NCBI RefSeq assembly: GCF_900108585.1
Contig: NZ_UESZ01000001.1
Location: 3,286,001 to 3,350,000 of the forward strand
DNA: 64,000 bases
Direction: 5' to 3'
DNA from: Branchiibius hedensis
GTDB lineage: Bacteria; Actinomycetota; Actinomycetes; Actinomycetales; Dermatophilaceae
The position numbers and the translations under genes are program-made. Within the stretch, counting starts at the first letter, position 1. Each line of letters opens with the position of its first letter. The notes beneath the pieces are model-generated. The model was given only the letters and a program-made list of their open reading frames with translations, did no database searches and had not been told where the DNA came from. Shown one piece after another: positions 15,856-24,461 of this stretch.

Positions 15856-16620
15856 ATGCCGCCTGAGTCGACGCACAGTGCTGTGGTCACGGGCGCCACG
15901 GGGGGTATCGGCAGTGCCGTGGCCCGGGTGCTCGCCCGGGACGGATTCGACCTCGCGCTCACCTACGGCAGAAGCAGTGCCGCTGCGCAGGACCTGGTCG
16001 ATGAGCTCGAAGGGATCGGACGCCGGGTGATCGCGCTACCGTTCGATCTGGGCGATCTCGACGCACCGAGCGCCCTCGCCGCGGCTGTGACAGCGGAGTT
16101 CGGCGGAGTCGACGCCCTGGTCCACGCCGCCGGACCGCATGTGCCGATGCGGCATCTGTCGACGGTCGACCCCGTCGAATTCGCCCGGCAGTGTCAGCAG
16201 GAGGGGATCGCCTTCTTCGCCCTGGTGGCGGCCTTCCTGCCGCTACTACGGGAGCGATCGGGCAGCATCACCGCCGTGACCACGGCGGCGACGACCCGGT
16301 ATCCCGTCCGCGACGGCCTCTCGGCGGCGCCGAAGGCGACCATTGAGGCTCTGGTGCGAGCCGTCGCCGCGGAGGAGGGCCGCTACGGCGTGCGGGCCAA
16401 TTGCGTGGGCCCCGGCATGCTGACCGACGGGATGGCCGCGCGGTTGATGGCGGATGGGGAATTGGACGACGCGGCGTTGGCGGTGACCCGCCGCAACATC
16501 CCACTGCGCCGTTTCGGCTCCGCGCTGGACGTGGCCGAGGCGGTCGCTTTCCTGGTCTCCGAGCGTGCCGGCTTCGTGTCGGGCCAGAAACTCGACGTCG
16601 ACGGAGCGTACGGCGTCTAG
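15856..16620 (+). CDS. SDR-fold protein with serine in place of the catalytic tyrosine
   Basis: A 254-residue SDR with an intact cofactor motif (TGATGGIG) and the C-terminal signature FVSGQKLDVDGAYGV. The active site is altered. The NNAG motif is HAAGPH, the serine region is TTAATTRYP, and the YxxxK tyrosine is serine (SAAPK). The lysine is kept. A conventional ketoreductase role is therefore doubtful; a divergent reductase or a different chemistry is possible. No ribosome site is visible, and the likely -10 lies only about 10 nt upstream, so the mRNA may be leaderless. It is the first gene of a two-SDR unit under operator 3. Confidence 0.78.
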   Translation: MPPESTHSAVVTGATGGIGSAVARVLARDGFDLALTYGRSSAAAQDLVDELEGIGRRVIALPFDLGDLDAPSALAAAVTAEFGGVDALVHAAGPHVPMRHLSTVDPVEFARQCQQEGIAFFALVAAFLPLLRERSGSITAVTTAATTRYPVRDGLSAAPKATIEALVRAVAAEEGRYGVRANCVGPGMLTDGMAARLMADGELDDAALAVTRRNIPLRRFGSALDVAEAVAFLVSERAGFVSGQKLDVDGAYGV

Positions 16621-16675
16621 TCACCCCCCGCGGGATGCCGGGAGTGATCATCGAACACCGCAGGAGAGGGAGTCC

Positions 16676-17422
16676 ATGCAGGAGCAGTCGCTGAACTTCG
16701 GGTTCACGCCGGGTGACGTCATCGTCGTGACCGGTGCCGGCAGCGGGATCGGGCGCGCCATAGCGGTGCGGGCCGCGCAGCAGGGGTTACGGGTGGCCGC
16801 CTGGGATCTCGCGCCCGACGGGCTGGCGCAGACCGTCGCGCAGATAGAGGCGGAGGGCGGCGAGGCGCTGCCGGTGGTGGCCGATGTCGCTGATCAGGAG
16901 GCGGTCGTCGCCGCGATGGAGGTGTCGCGCAGCGCCGGCACCGTGCGCCATCTTGTCAACAATGCCGGACCCGCCTCTGGCGGACCGACCCTCGAATTCG
17001 ACGAAGCTGTCCGGATTGCGCTGGGCAGCGTCCGCCGGGTCACCGAGACCTGGTTGGCCGAGGCACCCGCGGGAGCCACCCTGGTCAACATGGCCTCGGT
17101 GGCGGGCAACATCGTCGGCACCTCACCTGACTGGTACCCCGCGAGCAAGGCCGGGATCGCGGGCTACACCAGGCACCTCGCGGCCTACCGAGCCGATGTC
17201 GTGCGAGCCAACGCGGTGGCGCCGGGCATGGTGGACACCCCACGGCTGCAGGGATTTTCAGAGAGCGAGACCGGTCAATCGGTCCTGCGCCGCATCCCAC
17301 TGCACCGGATGGCGCAACCGGACGACATCGCGTACGTGACGCTCTTCCTGCTGTCTCCGGCCGCGGCGTACGTCAATGGCGTCCTGGTCCCGGTGGACGG
17401 CGGCTGGACCATCACGCAGTGA
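16676..17422 (+). CDS. Short-chain dehydrogenase/reductase
   Basis: A 248-residue classical SDR with TGAGSGIG, NNAGPASG, catalytic serine in NMASVAGN and YxxxK as WYPASKAG, and the C-terminal YVNGVLVPVDGGWT. ATG 16676 follows CAGGAGAGGG; the longer frame overlaps the upstream gene. It is 55 nt downstream of the atypical SDR and likely cotranscribed from operator 3. It probably oxidises or reduces a hydroxy/keto acyl-CoA intermediate; the substrate is not visible. It converges with the EchA-like gene on the other strand. Confidence 0.85.
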   Translation: MQEQSLNFGFTPGDVIVVTGAGSGIGRAIAVRAAQQGLRVAAWDLAPDGLAQTVAQIEAEGGEALPVVADVADQEAVVAAMEVSRSAGTVRHLVNNAGPASGGPTLEFDEAVRIALGSVRRVTETWLAEAPAGATLVNMASVAGNIVGTSPDWYPASKAGIAGYTRHLAAYRADVVRANAVAPGMVDTPRLQGFSESETGQSVLRRIPLHRMAQPDDIAYVTLFLLSPAAAYVNGVLVPVDGGWTITQ

Positions 17423-17442
17423 TCGTGGGCGGCCGTCGACGA

Positions 17443-18321
17443 TCAGTCGCCGGCCCGCTCCGAGTCCCGCTCCGAGTCCCGCATCGACCGGGCGTCCATG
17501 CCCGCCAGCGAGTCCCGGCCCACCTCGGCGTTGTGGGCATGTGCGGCGTGGTGCAGCCCGAAGACTGAATCCATCCCCGCCCGCATGCCCATGAGGTCCT
17601 CGGCCTGGTTGATCGCCCGCTTGGTCAATGCCAGGCCGAGCCGGGGCATGGTGGCGATCCGCTGCGCGATATGCAGGGTCGTCGATGCGAGGTCCTCGCG
17701 GGGGACAACATGGTTGACCATGCCCACCTCACGGGCTCGGGCGGCCGGCATCCGGTCGCCGGTGTAGAGGAACTCGCGCGCCACCGCGGGGGTCATGACC
17801 CACGGATGGGCGAAGTACTCCACACCCGGGATCCCCATCCGCACCACGGGATCCATGAAGAACGCATCGTCGGAAGCGACGATGAAGTCGCACACCCACG
17901 CCAGCATCAAGCCACCGGCGATGCACGCGCCGTGCACCTGAGCGATCATCGGCTTGGGCAGATCGCGCCAGCGCCGGCACATGCCGAGGTAGACCTCGGA
18001 CTCCCGCGCGAAGCGCTGGTCCACCCCCTCCTTGCCGACGTGACTCCACCACAGCCCGGCCTGGCGCTCGAAGGCGACATCGACGTCCCGCTCCGGTGTG
18101 CCGATGTCGTGACCCGCACAGAAGTGATCCCCCGCGCCGCGCAGGATCACCACCCGCACCTCGTCGTCCGCGGCGGCGCGATAGAACGCCCGATCCAGCG
18201 CGTAGGTCATCGCGGAATTCTGCGCGTTGCGGTATTGGGGGCGGTTCAGGGTGACGGTCGCGACCTGCCCGTCCGTCTCATAGATCACGGCCTGCGCCTC
18301 GGTGGCGTTGGGGGTGGTCAT
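17443..18321 (-). CDS. Enoyl-CoA hydratase/isomerase (EchA19-like)
   Basis: A crotonase-superfamily protein of 292 residues: NRPQYRNAQNSAM, FCAGHDIGTPERD for the first oxyanion-hole strand, and HGACIAGGLMLAWVCDFIVASDDAFFMDPVVRMGIPG for the second. It is longer than a typical crotonase because of an insertion after GHDIG with a WWSHVGKEG segment. As recalled, this resembles EchA19-type enzymes that hydrate steroid side-chain enoyl-CoAs. It follows the thiolase gene by one base in a two-gene unit under operator 4. The C-terminus ends in a short charged, repeated stretch (RDSERDSERAGD). Confidence 0.82.
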   Translation of the reverse strand: MTTPNATEAQAVIYETDGQVATVTLNRPQYRNAQNSAMTYALDRAFYRAAADDEVRVVILRGAGDHFCAGHDIGTPERDVDVAFERQAGLWWSHVGKEGVDQRFARESEVYLGMCRRWRDLPKPMIAQVHGACIAGGLMLAWVCDFIVASDDAFFMDPVVRMGIPGVEYFAHPWVMTPAVAREFLYTGDRMPAARAREVGMVNHVVPREDLASTTLHIAQRIATMPRLGLALTKRAINQAEDLMGMRAGMDSVFGLHHAAHAHNAEVGRDSLAGMDARSMRDSERDSERAGD

Positions 18322-18322
18322 G

Positions 18323-19543
18323 TCAGGACAATCGCTCCACGATGAGGGCCATCCCCTGACCACCTGCTGCGCACATCGTGACAACCCCCGTCGAGGCATC
18401 CCGCGCTGTCAGGCCGGTGAGCAGGGTCCGAGTCATGCGGGCGCCGGTCATGCCGAAGGGGTGGCCGAGCGCGATCGCTCCGCCGTGCACATTGACGCGC
18501 TCGAGGTCGAGTCCGAGGTCCTCGACGGTGGGCAGGACCTGCGCGGCGAACGCCTCGTTGATCTCCCACAGGTCGATATCGGAGGCCGACATTCCGGCGT
18601 AGGCCAGCGCCTGACGGGACGCGTCGACCGGACCCAGGCCCATGATCTCGGGCGACAAGGCGGAGACGCCGGTGGCCACCACCCGGGCGAGTGGGGTGAT
18701 CCCGAGTTCGCGGGCACGCACGTCCGACATCACGATGAGAGCCGCCGCGCCGTCGTTGAGCGGGCAACAGTTACCGGCCGTGACGGTGCCGTCGGGCCGG
18801 AAGACCGGCGCGAGCGCGGACACCTTCTCCATCGTCACGCTCCGGCGCGGTCCGTCGTCGGTGCTGACGACTGTGCCGTCGGCCAGGGTGACCGGGGTGA
18901 TATCAGCCTGGTAGAAGCCGGAGTCGATGGCCTTCTCGGCCAGATTCTGGCTGCGCACGCCGAACTCGTCCTGGGCGGCGCGGCTGACCGAGCGCAGACC
19001 GGCGACATTCTCAGCGGTCTGGCCCATGGCGAGATACGGATCGGGCAGGTGGCCTTCGTCGCGGGGGTCGGTCCACTCCGGGACGCCCGCGCCGGCGCGT
19101 CGTGCGGAGCGAGCCTCGGCGTCGGCGTACCGAGGATGGTGGGTGTCCGGCATGCCGTCGCTGCGGCCGAGGCGGTATCGGGAGACCGACTCCACTCCGG
19201 CGGAGAGGAAGATCGAGCCCTCGCCGGCCTTGATGGCGTGGAACGCCATCCGGGTGGTTTGCACGCTGGAGGCGCAGTAGCGCGACACGGTGGCCCCGGG
19301 CACCGCGTCGGCACCGGCGAAGATCGACGCCTGACGGCCAAGGTTGTAGCCCTGCTCGCCTGCTGGCTGGGCCGTCCCGACGTACGTGTCGTCGATCTGT
19401 GTCCGGGACAGTTGCGGGACCTGCGCGAGCGCCGCCTCGATCATCTGACCCAGCAGATCGAGCGGTCGTACGTCGACCAGAGACCCCTTGCCTGCTCGTC
19501 CGATCGGCGATCGGGCCGCCGCGACAATGACTGCTTCCACCAT
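18323..19543 (-). CDS. Thiolase (acetyl-CoA C-acyltransferase family)
   Basis: A 406-residue thiolase with the nucleophilic cysteine in SRYCASSVQTTRMAFHAI, NEAFAAQ, GHPFGMTGARM and the second catalytic cysteine in VTMCAAGGQGMALIVERL. It differs from the FadA5- and FadA6-like thiolases elsewhere in the island, and belongs to a general degradative group found next to enoyl-CoA hydratases. The ATG follows GGAGGG. The unit with the EchA19-like gene starts just downstream of operator 4, so both belong to the KstR2 regulon. It may remove acetyl-CoA or propionyl-CoA from a side-chain or ring-derived beta-keto acyl-CoA. Confidence 0.88.
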   Translation of the reverse strand: MVEAVIVAAARSPIGRAGKGSLVDVRPLDLLGQMIEAALAQVPQLSRTQIDDTYVGTAQPAGEQGYNLGRQASIFAGADAVPGATVSRYCASSVQTTRMAFHAIKAGEGSIFLSAGVESVSRYRLGRSDGMPDTHHPRYADAEARSARRAGAGVPEWTDPRDEGHLPDPYLAMGQTAENVAGLRSVSRAAQDEFGVRSQNLAEKAIDSGFYQADITPVTLADGTVVSTDDGPRRSVTMEKVSALAPVFRPDGTVTAGNCCPLNDGAAALIVMSDVRARELGITPLARVVATGVSALSPEIMGLGPVDASRQALAYAGMSASDIDLWEINEAFAAQVLPTVEDLGLDLERVNVHGGAIALGHPFGMTGARMTRTLLTGLTARDASTGVVTMCAAGGQGMALIVERLS

Positions 19544-19575
19544 TTTGCCCTCCGAGCGGATCGGCGCCGTGACCG

Positions 19576-19589
19576 AGCAAGCGCTTGGT
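19576..19589. promoter_or_regulatory. KstR2-type operator 4 (thiolase-EchA unit)
   Basis: AGCAAGCGCTTGGT fits the KstR2 motif fully, about 33 nt upstream of the thiolase ATG on the minus strand. The LLM gene upstream ends at 19619, so this site serves only the thiolase unit. Confidence 0.86.
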
Positions 19590-19618
19590 AGCGACTCTAG
19601 GACGGGTCTCACGGCCGG

Positions 19619-20731
19619 TCAAGCAGGCCCGGACGCTACCTGTCGATGCAGCTCAGCGATGGCCGAGGCGAAGCCATCGAGGATGTGAGTGGGCGGTTGC
19701 TGAGGAGCGCTGACCAGCGCGGGCGGCAGGGGCAGTGCGACGGTGTCGCACAGTCCGTCGTACCGCGTGGTGAGGATCCGCGCGATCTGGTCATAGGTGC
19801 CCTCGGGCACGAGGTCGGCCACCAGCGTCGCGGGCATGGCCTCGGCGAGTTCGCTCCATCGGCGCTCGCGGGACAGGGCGTGCAGTTGCGCCCCCACGTC
19901 GGGGTGGCCCAGCAGGGTCAACGTGCGGTGGTAAGCCGGTGTGGAGAACAGGACAGACAGCTCGCGCCGGATCCGGGCACGTTCGGATTCGATGGCGGCG
20001 TGGTCGATGCCGGTCAGGCACCACGGCACGACCGTGATCCCCGGACGGTCCTGCCGACCTGCCGCCAGCACGCCCTCGGTCAGCCGCGGCAGGATCTGCT
20101 GGCGCACCACCTCGGGATGCGATGCGGTCGGATGTGCGACGAACTCATCGGCGACCTCGCCCGCGACGCGACACATCCGCGGACCGACGCCTCCAGCGAC
20201 CAGCCGGGGTGGACCGTAGCCGTGATCGCGTGGGGTGAAGAGAGGTTGAAGCCGGGTGAACCGGTAGTACGGACCTTCGTAGGTCAGCCCGGTGCGGCGT
20301 TCGAAGGCGGCGAAGATCGCCCGGACCGCGTGGAAGTAGTCGCGCATCTGTGCCGCAGGGTCGGACCATTGGCTCGAGTAGCGGTCGACGATGTTGCCAC
20401 GCACCTGGCTGCCGAGGCCGAGCTCGAAGCGGCCTCCCGACACCTCCACCAGGTCCCAGGCGGCGAGGGCGGTGACCATCGGGCTGCGCGGCAGCGCCAC
20501 GGTGAGTGATGTCCGCACGCGCAACGTCGTGGTCGATTGCAGGGCGAGCAACGCGACCAGAAACGAGTCGTGCACCGACTCCGGCACATGCAGGACGTCG
20601 ATACCGCAGTCCTGGATCGCCCGGCACAGCGCCGGGACGTCCGCGAGGGCGACGTCACCTGGCAGTGCGGTCGCGACGCCCCAGCGCGGCGACGCACGAG
20701 GCGCCGGCGGGACCTTCGCAGCATCGGGCAT
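19619..20731 (-). CDS. LLM-class flavin-dependent oxidoreductase (probably F420-linked)
   Basis: A 370-residue luciferase-like monooxygenase-fold protein: an N-terminal strand WGVATALPGD, the SVHDSF helix, RTSLTVALPRSPMVTALAAWDLVEVSGGRFELGLGSQVRGN, and GYGPPRLVAGGVGPRMCRVAGEVADEF. These are typical of the F420-dependent branch of the family. A comparable LLM gene (Rv3520c) sits among the steroid genes of M. tuberculosis. It is transcribed from the opposite side of operator 5 to the FadD-FadA5 unit. It could reduce or oxygenate a steroid intermediate; the cofactor is inferred from family only. Confidence 0.83.
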   Translation of the reverse strand: MPDAAKVPPAPRASPRWGVATALPGDVALADVPALCRAIQDCGIDVLHVPESVHDSFLVALLALQSTTTLRVRTSLTVALPRSPMVTALAAWDLVEVSGGRFELGLGSQVRGNIVDRYSSQWSDPAAQMRDYFHAVRAIFAAFERRTGLTYEGPYYRFTRLQPLFTPRDHGYGPPRLVAGGVGPRMCRVAGEVADEFVAHPTASHPEVVRQQILPRLTEGVLAAGRQDRPGITVVPWCLTGIDHAAIESERARIRRELSVLFSTPAYHRTLTLLGHPDVGAQLHALSRERRWSELAEAMPATLVADLVPEGTYDQIARILTTRYDGLCDTVALPLPPALVSAPQQPPTHILDGFASAIAELHRQVASGPA

Positions 20732-20773
20732 CGGGACCCCCTTGACCTCCTGTGCAGTCGACGCATAGTGTCA

Positions 20774-20787
20774 ACCAAGCGCTTGCT
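20774..20787. promoter_or_regulatory. KstR2-type operator 5 (LLM / FadD-FadA5 divergent units)
   Basis: ACCAAGCGCTTGCT fits the KstR2 motif fully and is extended by TG as in most copies. It sits between the divergent LLM gene and the five-gene plus-strand unit starting at 20814. Confidence 0.88.
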
Positions 20788-20813
20788 TGTCAATGGTGAG
20801 GAGAGGTACTCGC

Positions 20814-22502
20814 GTGCTGACGTTCGCTGACGTGGTTCGCTCGCGCAGCGGTGACGATCATCTGGGTGTGCGGGCCGGTGCGGCCGTCTGGACCTGGGAC
20901 CAGGTAGTCCGCGAATCCACGATCCGCGCGAATTATCTACTCTCCCAACCGCGTCCAGCAGGCAGACCGCGCCACATCGGCATCCTTCTAGACAACGTGC
21001 CCGACTTCGTGTTCTGGGTCTGCGCCGCCGCTCTCAGCGGATCGGTGATCGTGGCCGCCAACCCGACGCGCCGAGGAGCCGAACTGGCTGGCGACATCCG
21101 GCACACCGATTGCGACCTGCTGATCACCAGCGAGGAGCGCTGGCCACTGGTGGAAGCGGCCGGTCTGGCTGGACCGTCGGCGGACGCCCTGCCGACCCTG
21201 ATCATCGGCACCAGTGAGTATCAGGAGGCACTCAGCCGGTTCTCCGCGGCCGGACTGCCCGCGATCGAACCGGACCCGGCTGACACGCTGTTACTTCTCT
21301 TCTCGTCGGGGTCCACCGGCGCCCCCAAGGCAGTGGTGTGCAGCCAGGGGCGGCTGGCCTCGTTGGCCGAGTCGCTGCGGACCCGCACCGAGATCGATCG
21401 CGATTCGGTCACCTACGTGTGCATGCCGCTCTTCCACGGCAACTCCCTGATGATGAACCTGGCCCCGGCGATGCATGCCGGGGCGACCGTGTGCCTTGCG
21501 CCGCGCTTCACCGCATCCGGATTCTCGCGAGACGTGCACCGGTACGGCGTCACCTTCGTCAACTATGTCGGCCGCGCGTTGTCCTACGTGCTGGCGCAGC
21601 CACCGGACCCCAGGGACGCCACCTCGACCCTGCGACTGGCGGTCGGCACCGAGGCCTCTGCCTCCGATGTGCGCGCGTTCGCCGAGCGCTTCGGCTGCCG
21701 GGTCTCCGAGGGCTACGGCATGAGTGAGGGCGTAGTGCGCATCAACCGGACCCCCGAGACGCCGGATGACGCGCTGGGGCTGCCGGTGGGCGGATTGGAT
21801 CTGCGCATCCTCGATCCACTCACCGAGCAGGAGTGCCCGCGGGCGGTGCGGGGCGCCGACGGCCGGTTGCTGAATGCACAGGAGGCCACAGGTCAGATCG
21901 TCGCGATCGGCGCTGCCGGTGCCTTCGACGGCTACTACCGCAACCCGGGCGCCGACGCCGAGCGGATCCGGGGTGGCAACTTCTGGACCGGTGACCTGGG
22001 CTGGCGCGACGAGCGCGGCTTCTTCTACTTCGCAGGCCGCGGCGCCGATTGGTTGCGGGTCGATGGAGAGAACCTCGCCGCGGCACCGATCGAGCGGATC
22101 ATCGAGCGCTGGGACGACGTCACGGTCGCCGCGGCGTACGCCGTACCCGATCCGCGCACCGGCGACCAATTGATGGTGACTCTCCAGATGCGGCCCGGGG
22201 TGTCCTTCGATCCCGACCGGCTCGTGCGGCACCTGCAGGAGCAGAGCGACCTCGGCACCAAGGCGTGGCCGCGCTTCGTGCGGGTGATCGAGGAGCTTCC
22301 GACGACCGCTAGCGGAAAGTTGGCCAAGGTGGGCCTCAGGCGGCAGGGTTGGCACGTGGACGACCCCGTGTACGAATCGACTGGATTCGGAACGGGATTC
22401 AGCGTCCTCGATGCCTTGGCGCGGGATCGTCTCGAGCGCGAGTTCGCTGCCCACGGCCGCGACGTGCTCCTGCCGCAGCAGGGCGGAGTCGCCCGTGGGT
22501 GA
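20814..22502 (+). CDS. Acyl-CoA synthetase, FadD17/FadD19-like
   Basis: A 562-residue adenylating enzyme with LLFSSGSTGAPKAVVCSQG, YGMSEGVVRIN, NFWTGDLGWRDERGFFYFAGRGADWLRVDGENLA and the C-terminal lysine region PTTASGKLAKVGL. The YFAGRGADWLRVDGEN hinge is characteristic of the FadD17/FadD19 group that activates steroid side-chain carboxylates. GTG 20814 was chosen for the GAGGAGAGG directly upstream; an ATG at 20793 would place that ribosome site inside the gene. It heads a unit with a FadA5-like thiolase, an SDR, another ligase and a carboxyltransferase, all with overlapping ends. Confidence 0.86.
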   Translation: MLTFADVVRSRSGDDHLGVRAGAAVWTWDQVVRESTIRANYLLSQPRPAGRPRHIGILLDNVPDFVFWVCAAALSGSVIVAANPTRRGAELAGDIRHTDCDLLITSEERWPLVEAAGLAGPSADALPTLIIGTSEYQEALSRFSAAGLPAIEPDPADTLLLLFSSGSTGAPKAVVCSQGRLASLAESLRTRTEIDRDSVTYVCMPLFHGNSLMMNLAPAMHAGATVCLAPRFTASGFSRDVHRYGVTFVNYVGRALSYVLAQPPDPRDATSTLRLAVGTEASASDVRAFAERFGCRVSEGYGMSEGVVRINRTPETPDDALGLPVGGLDLRILDPLTEQECPRAVRGADGRLLNAQEATGQIVAIGAAGAFDGYYRNPGADAERIRGGNFWTGDLGWRDERGFFYFAGRGADWLRVDGENLAAAPIERIIERWDDVTVAAAYAVPDPRTGDQLMVTLQMRPGVSFDPDRLVRHLQEQSDLGTKAWPRFVRVIEELPTTASGKLAKVGLRRQGWHVDDPVYESTGFGTGFSVLDALARDRLEREFAAHGRDVLLPQQGGVARG

Positions 22503-23643
22503 GCCGGTCATCGTCGACGTCGTGAGGTCGCCGTTCGCGCGTCGGCGTACCGATCTCGCGGGCGTCCATCCTGCAACGCTGCTGGGAACGGTCCAGCAGG
22601 CTGCTCTCGATCGGCTGGGGCTCGACGCGTCCGAGGTGGGTCAGGTGATCGGCGGTTGTGTGACGCAGGCCGGTGAGCAGTCCAGCAACGTGACCCGTAC
22701 TGCGTGGCTCTCCCGCGGCCTGCCGTCCCAGGTTGCCGCGACGACACTGGATGCACAATGCGGGTCCGGCCAGCAGTCCATCCATCTGATCGCCGCGCTC
22801 ATCGCGGTCGGCGCCATCGATGTTGGTCTCGCGTGCGGGGTCGAGTCGATGAGCCGAGTCCCGTTGATGGCCAACGTCGTCAACGGTCCGGGCAAGGTCC
22901 GCCCTGAGCCCTTCCCTCTCGAGATGCCGGGGCAGTTCGTCGGTGCCGATCGGATCGCACGCCGCCGTGGCTTCTCACGCGACGATCTCGATGCCTTCGG
23001 CGCGCGCTCCCAGCAACGTGCGATGACCGCCTGGGCGGAGCATCGCTTCGACGCTGACATCGTCCCAATCACGGTGACCGACGCCGAGAGTGGTGAGCGC
23101 GTCGTCGAGCGCGACAGCGGCCTGCGTGAGACGACGCTGGAGACGCTCGGCGGACTGGATCCGGTCATCGCCGACGGGCTGCACACCCCGGGGACCTCCT
23201 CACAGGTGACCGACGGCGCGGCGACCGCGGTGCTCATGGATCGCAGCCGTGCCATCGCCGAGGGACTGCGCCCCCGGGGCAGGTTGCTCGCCCAGGCGCT
23301 GGTCGGTGCGCAGGAGCCGGAGTACCTGCTCGATGGTCCCGTTCAGGCGATCGAACGTGTCCTCGGCGCAGCGGGACTCACCGTCGGCGATGTGGACATC
23401 TTCGAAATCAACGAGGCGTTCGCGGCCGTCCCGATGTCCAGCGCGCAGGTGCACGGCATCGATGAGACAAGGCTGAACGTCAACGGCGGCGCGATCGCGC
23501 TCGGGCATCCCGTTGGCGCGACCGGCGTGCGACTGGTGGGAGCGGCCCTGCGCGAGCTGGAGCGCATCGACGGGGAGATCGCGGTCGTTGCGATCTGTGC
23601 TGGCGGAGCGATGGCGACCGGCGCTGTGGTGCAACGGTGCTGA
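22495..23643 (+). CDS. fadA5: FadA5-like steroid side-chain thiolase
   Basis: A 382-residue thiolase. QVIGGCVTQAGEQSSNVTRTAWLSRGLPSQVAATTLDAQCGSGQQSIHLIAALIAVGAIDVGLACGVESMSR follows, as recalled, the FadA5 (Rv3546) sequence closely, as do LDGPVQ and the end NVNGGAIALGHPVGATGVR...CAGGAMATG. Both catalytic cysteines and the histidine of GHPVG are present. FadA5 cleaves the beta-keto acyl-CoA of the cholesterol side chain, releasing acetyl-CoA. The GTG start lies 8 nt inside the preceding ligase gene. The KstR2 operator upstream differs from mycobacteria, where fadA5 is under KstR. Confidence 0.87.
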   Translation: MGEPVIVDVVRSPFARRRTDLAGVHPATLLGTVQQAALDRLGLDASEVGQVIGGCVTQAGEQSSNVTRTAWLSRGLPSQVAATTLDAQCGSGQQSIHLIAALIAVGAIDVGLACGVESMSRVPLMANVVNGPGKVRPEPFPLEMPGQFVGADRIARRRGFSRDDLDAFGARSQQRAMTAWAEHRFDADIVPITVTDAESGERVVERDSGLRETTLETLGGLDPVIADGLHTPGTSSQVTDGAATAVLMDRSRAIAEGLRPRGRLLAQALVGAQEPEYLLDGPVQAIERVLGAAGLTVGDVDIFEINEAFAAVPMSSAQVHGIDETRLNVNGGAIALGHPVGATGVRLVGAALRELERIDGEIAVVAICAGGAMATGAVVQRC

Positions 23644-24461
23644 ATCCCGGCGCGGACCTCGCCGGCAAGGTCGCGCTCGTGACCGGTGCTGGCCGCATGC
23701 GTTCGATCGGCCGGTCCATTGCACAGCGTCTCGCCGATGCTGGGGCTGCGGTCGCAGTGAGCGGCACCGGCCGGGACAGTTCGGTGCAACTTGAGACTGA
23801 GCGTGCCGCCGGGTGGCGAGGTGTCGACTCGGTCGCGGCGGAACTGACTGCCCGCGGCGGAGCCGCGATGGCCCTTCGGTTCGACATCACCGACGAGGCC
23901 GCGGTGGTGGCGGCCTTCGATGAAATCGAGCATCAGCTCGGGCCGGTCGACGTCTGCGTCAACAATGCTGCCGCGGCGCGGGGCCCCGACCGGGTGCCGG
24001 TGGTCGACACGGACCTGGACGCCTGGGAGAAGGTAGTGGCGGTCAACCTCCGGGGGACCTTTCTGGTCAGCCGCGAGGCGGCGCGGCGGATGCTGGCCCG
24101 CCGCAGCCCCGGAGCGATCGTCAACATCTCTTCGGTCGCGGGGAAGACCGGTCCGCCACGGATGGCCGCGTACGGCGCGTCGAAAGCGGCCGTGCAGTCG
24201 CTCACCGTCTCCATGGCCAGGGAGTTGGCCAGCGACGGGATCCGGGTGAACGCGGTATGTCCGGGTGTGATTGCCACCTCTCGGATCGATGACGTCGATG
24301 AAGCGGGTTGGGCCCGCTACGTGGCCGCGACCGTGCCTCTTGGCCGGGTCGGATCGGGTGACGACATCGCTGAGGTGGTCGCCCTCCTTGCCTGCGAGCG
24401 TGGCGGATTCATCACCGGGCAGTGCTGGAATGTCGACGGTGGCCAGGTGGTGCAGCGGTGA
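23637..24461 (+). CDS. Short-chain dehydrogenase/reductase (FabG-like)
   Basis: A 274-residue SDR with a variant glycine motif TGAGRMRSIG, VNNAAAARG, serine in NISSVAGKTG, YxxxK as AYGASKAA, and FITGQCWNVDGGQVVQ at the end. The glycine loop carries an inserted MRS, which is seen in some enoyl- or oxo-acyl reductases. The GTG overlaps the end of the thiolase gene by 7 nt, and its own stop overlaps the next ligase (GTGA). In this context it probably handles the 3-hydroxy/keto step preceding the FadA5-like thiolase. That role is inferred. Confidence 0.85.
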   Translation: MLNPGADLAGKVALVTGAGRMRSIGRSIAQRLADAGAAVAVSGTGRDSSVQLETERAAGWRGVDSVAAELTARGGAAMALRFDITDEAAVVAAFDEIEHQLGPVDVCVNNAAAARGPDRVPVVDTDLDAWEKVVAVNLRGTFLVSREAARRMLARRSPGAIVNISSVAGKTGPPRMAAYGASKAAVQSLTVSMARELASDGIRVNAVCPGVIATSRIDDVDEAGWARYVAATVPLGRVGSGDDIAEVVALLACERGGFITGQCWNVDGGQVVQR

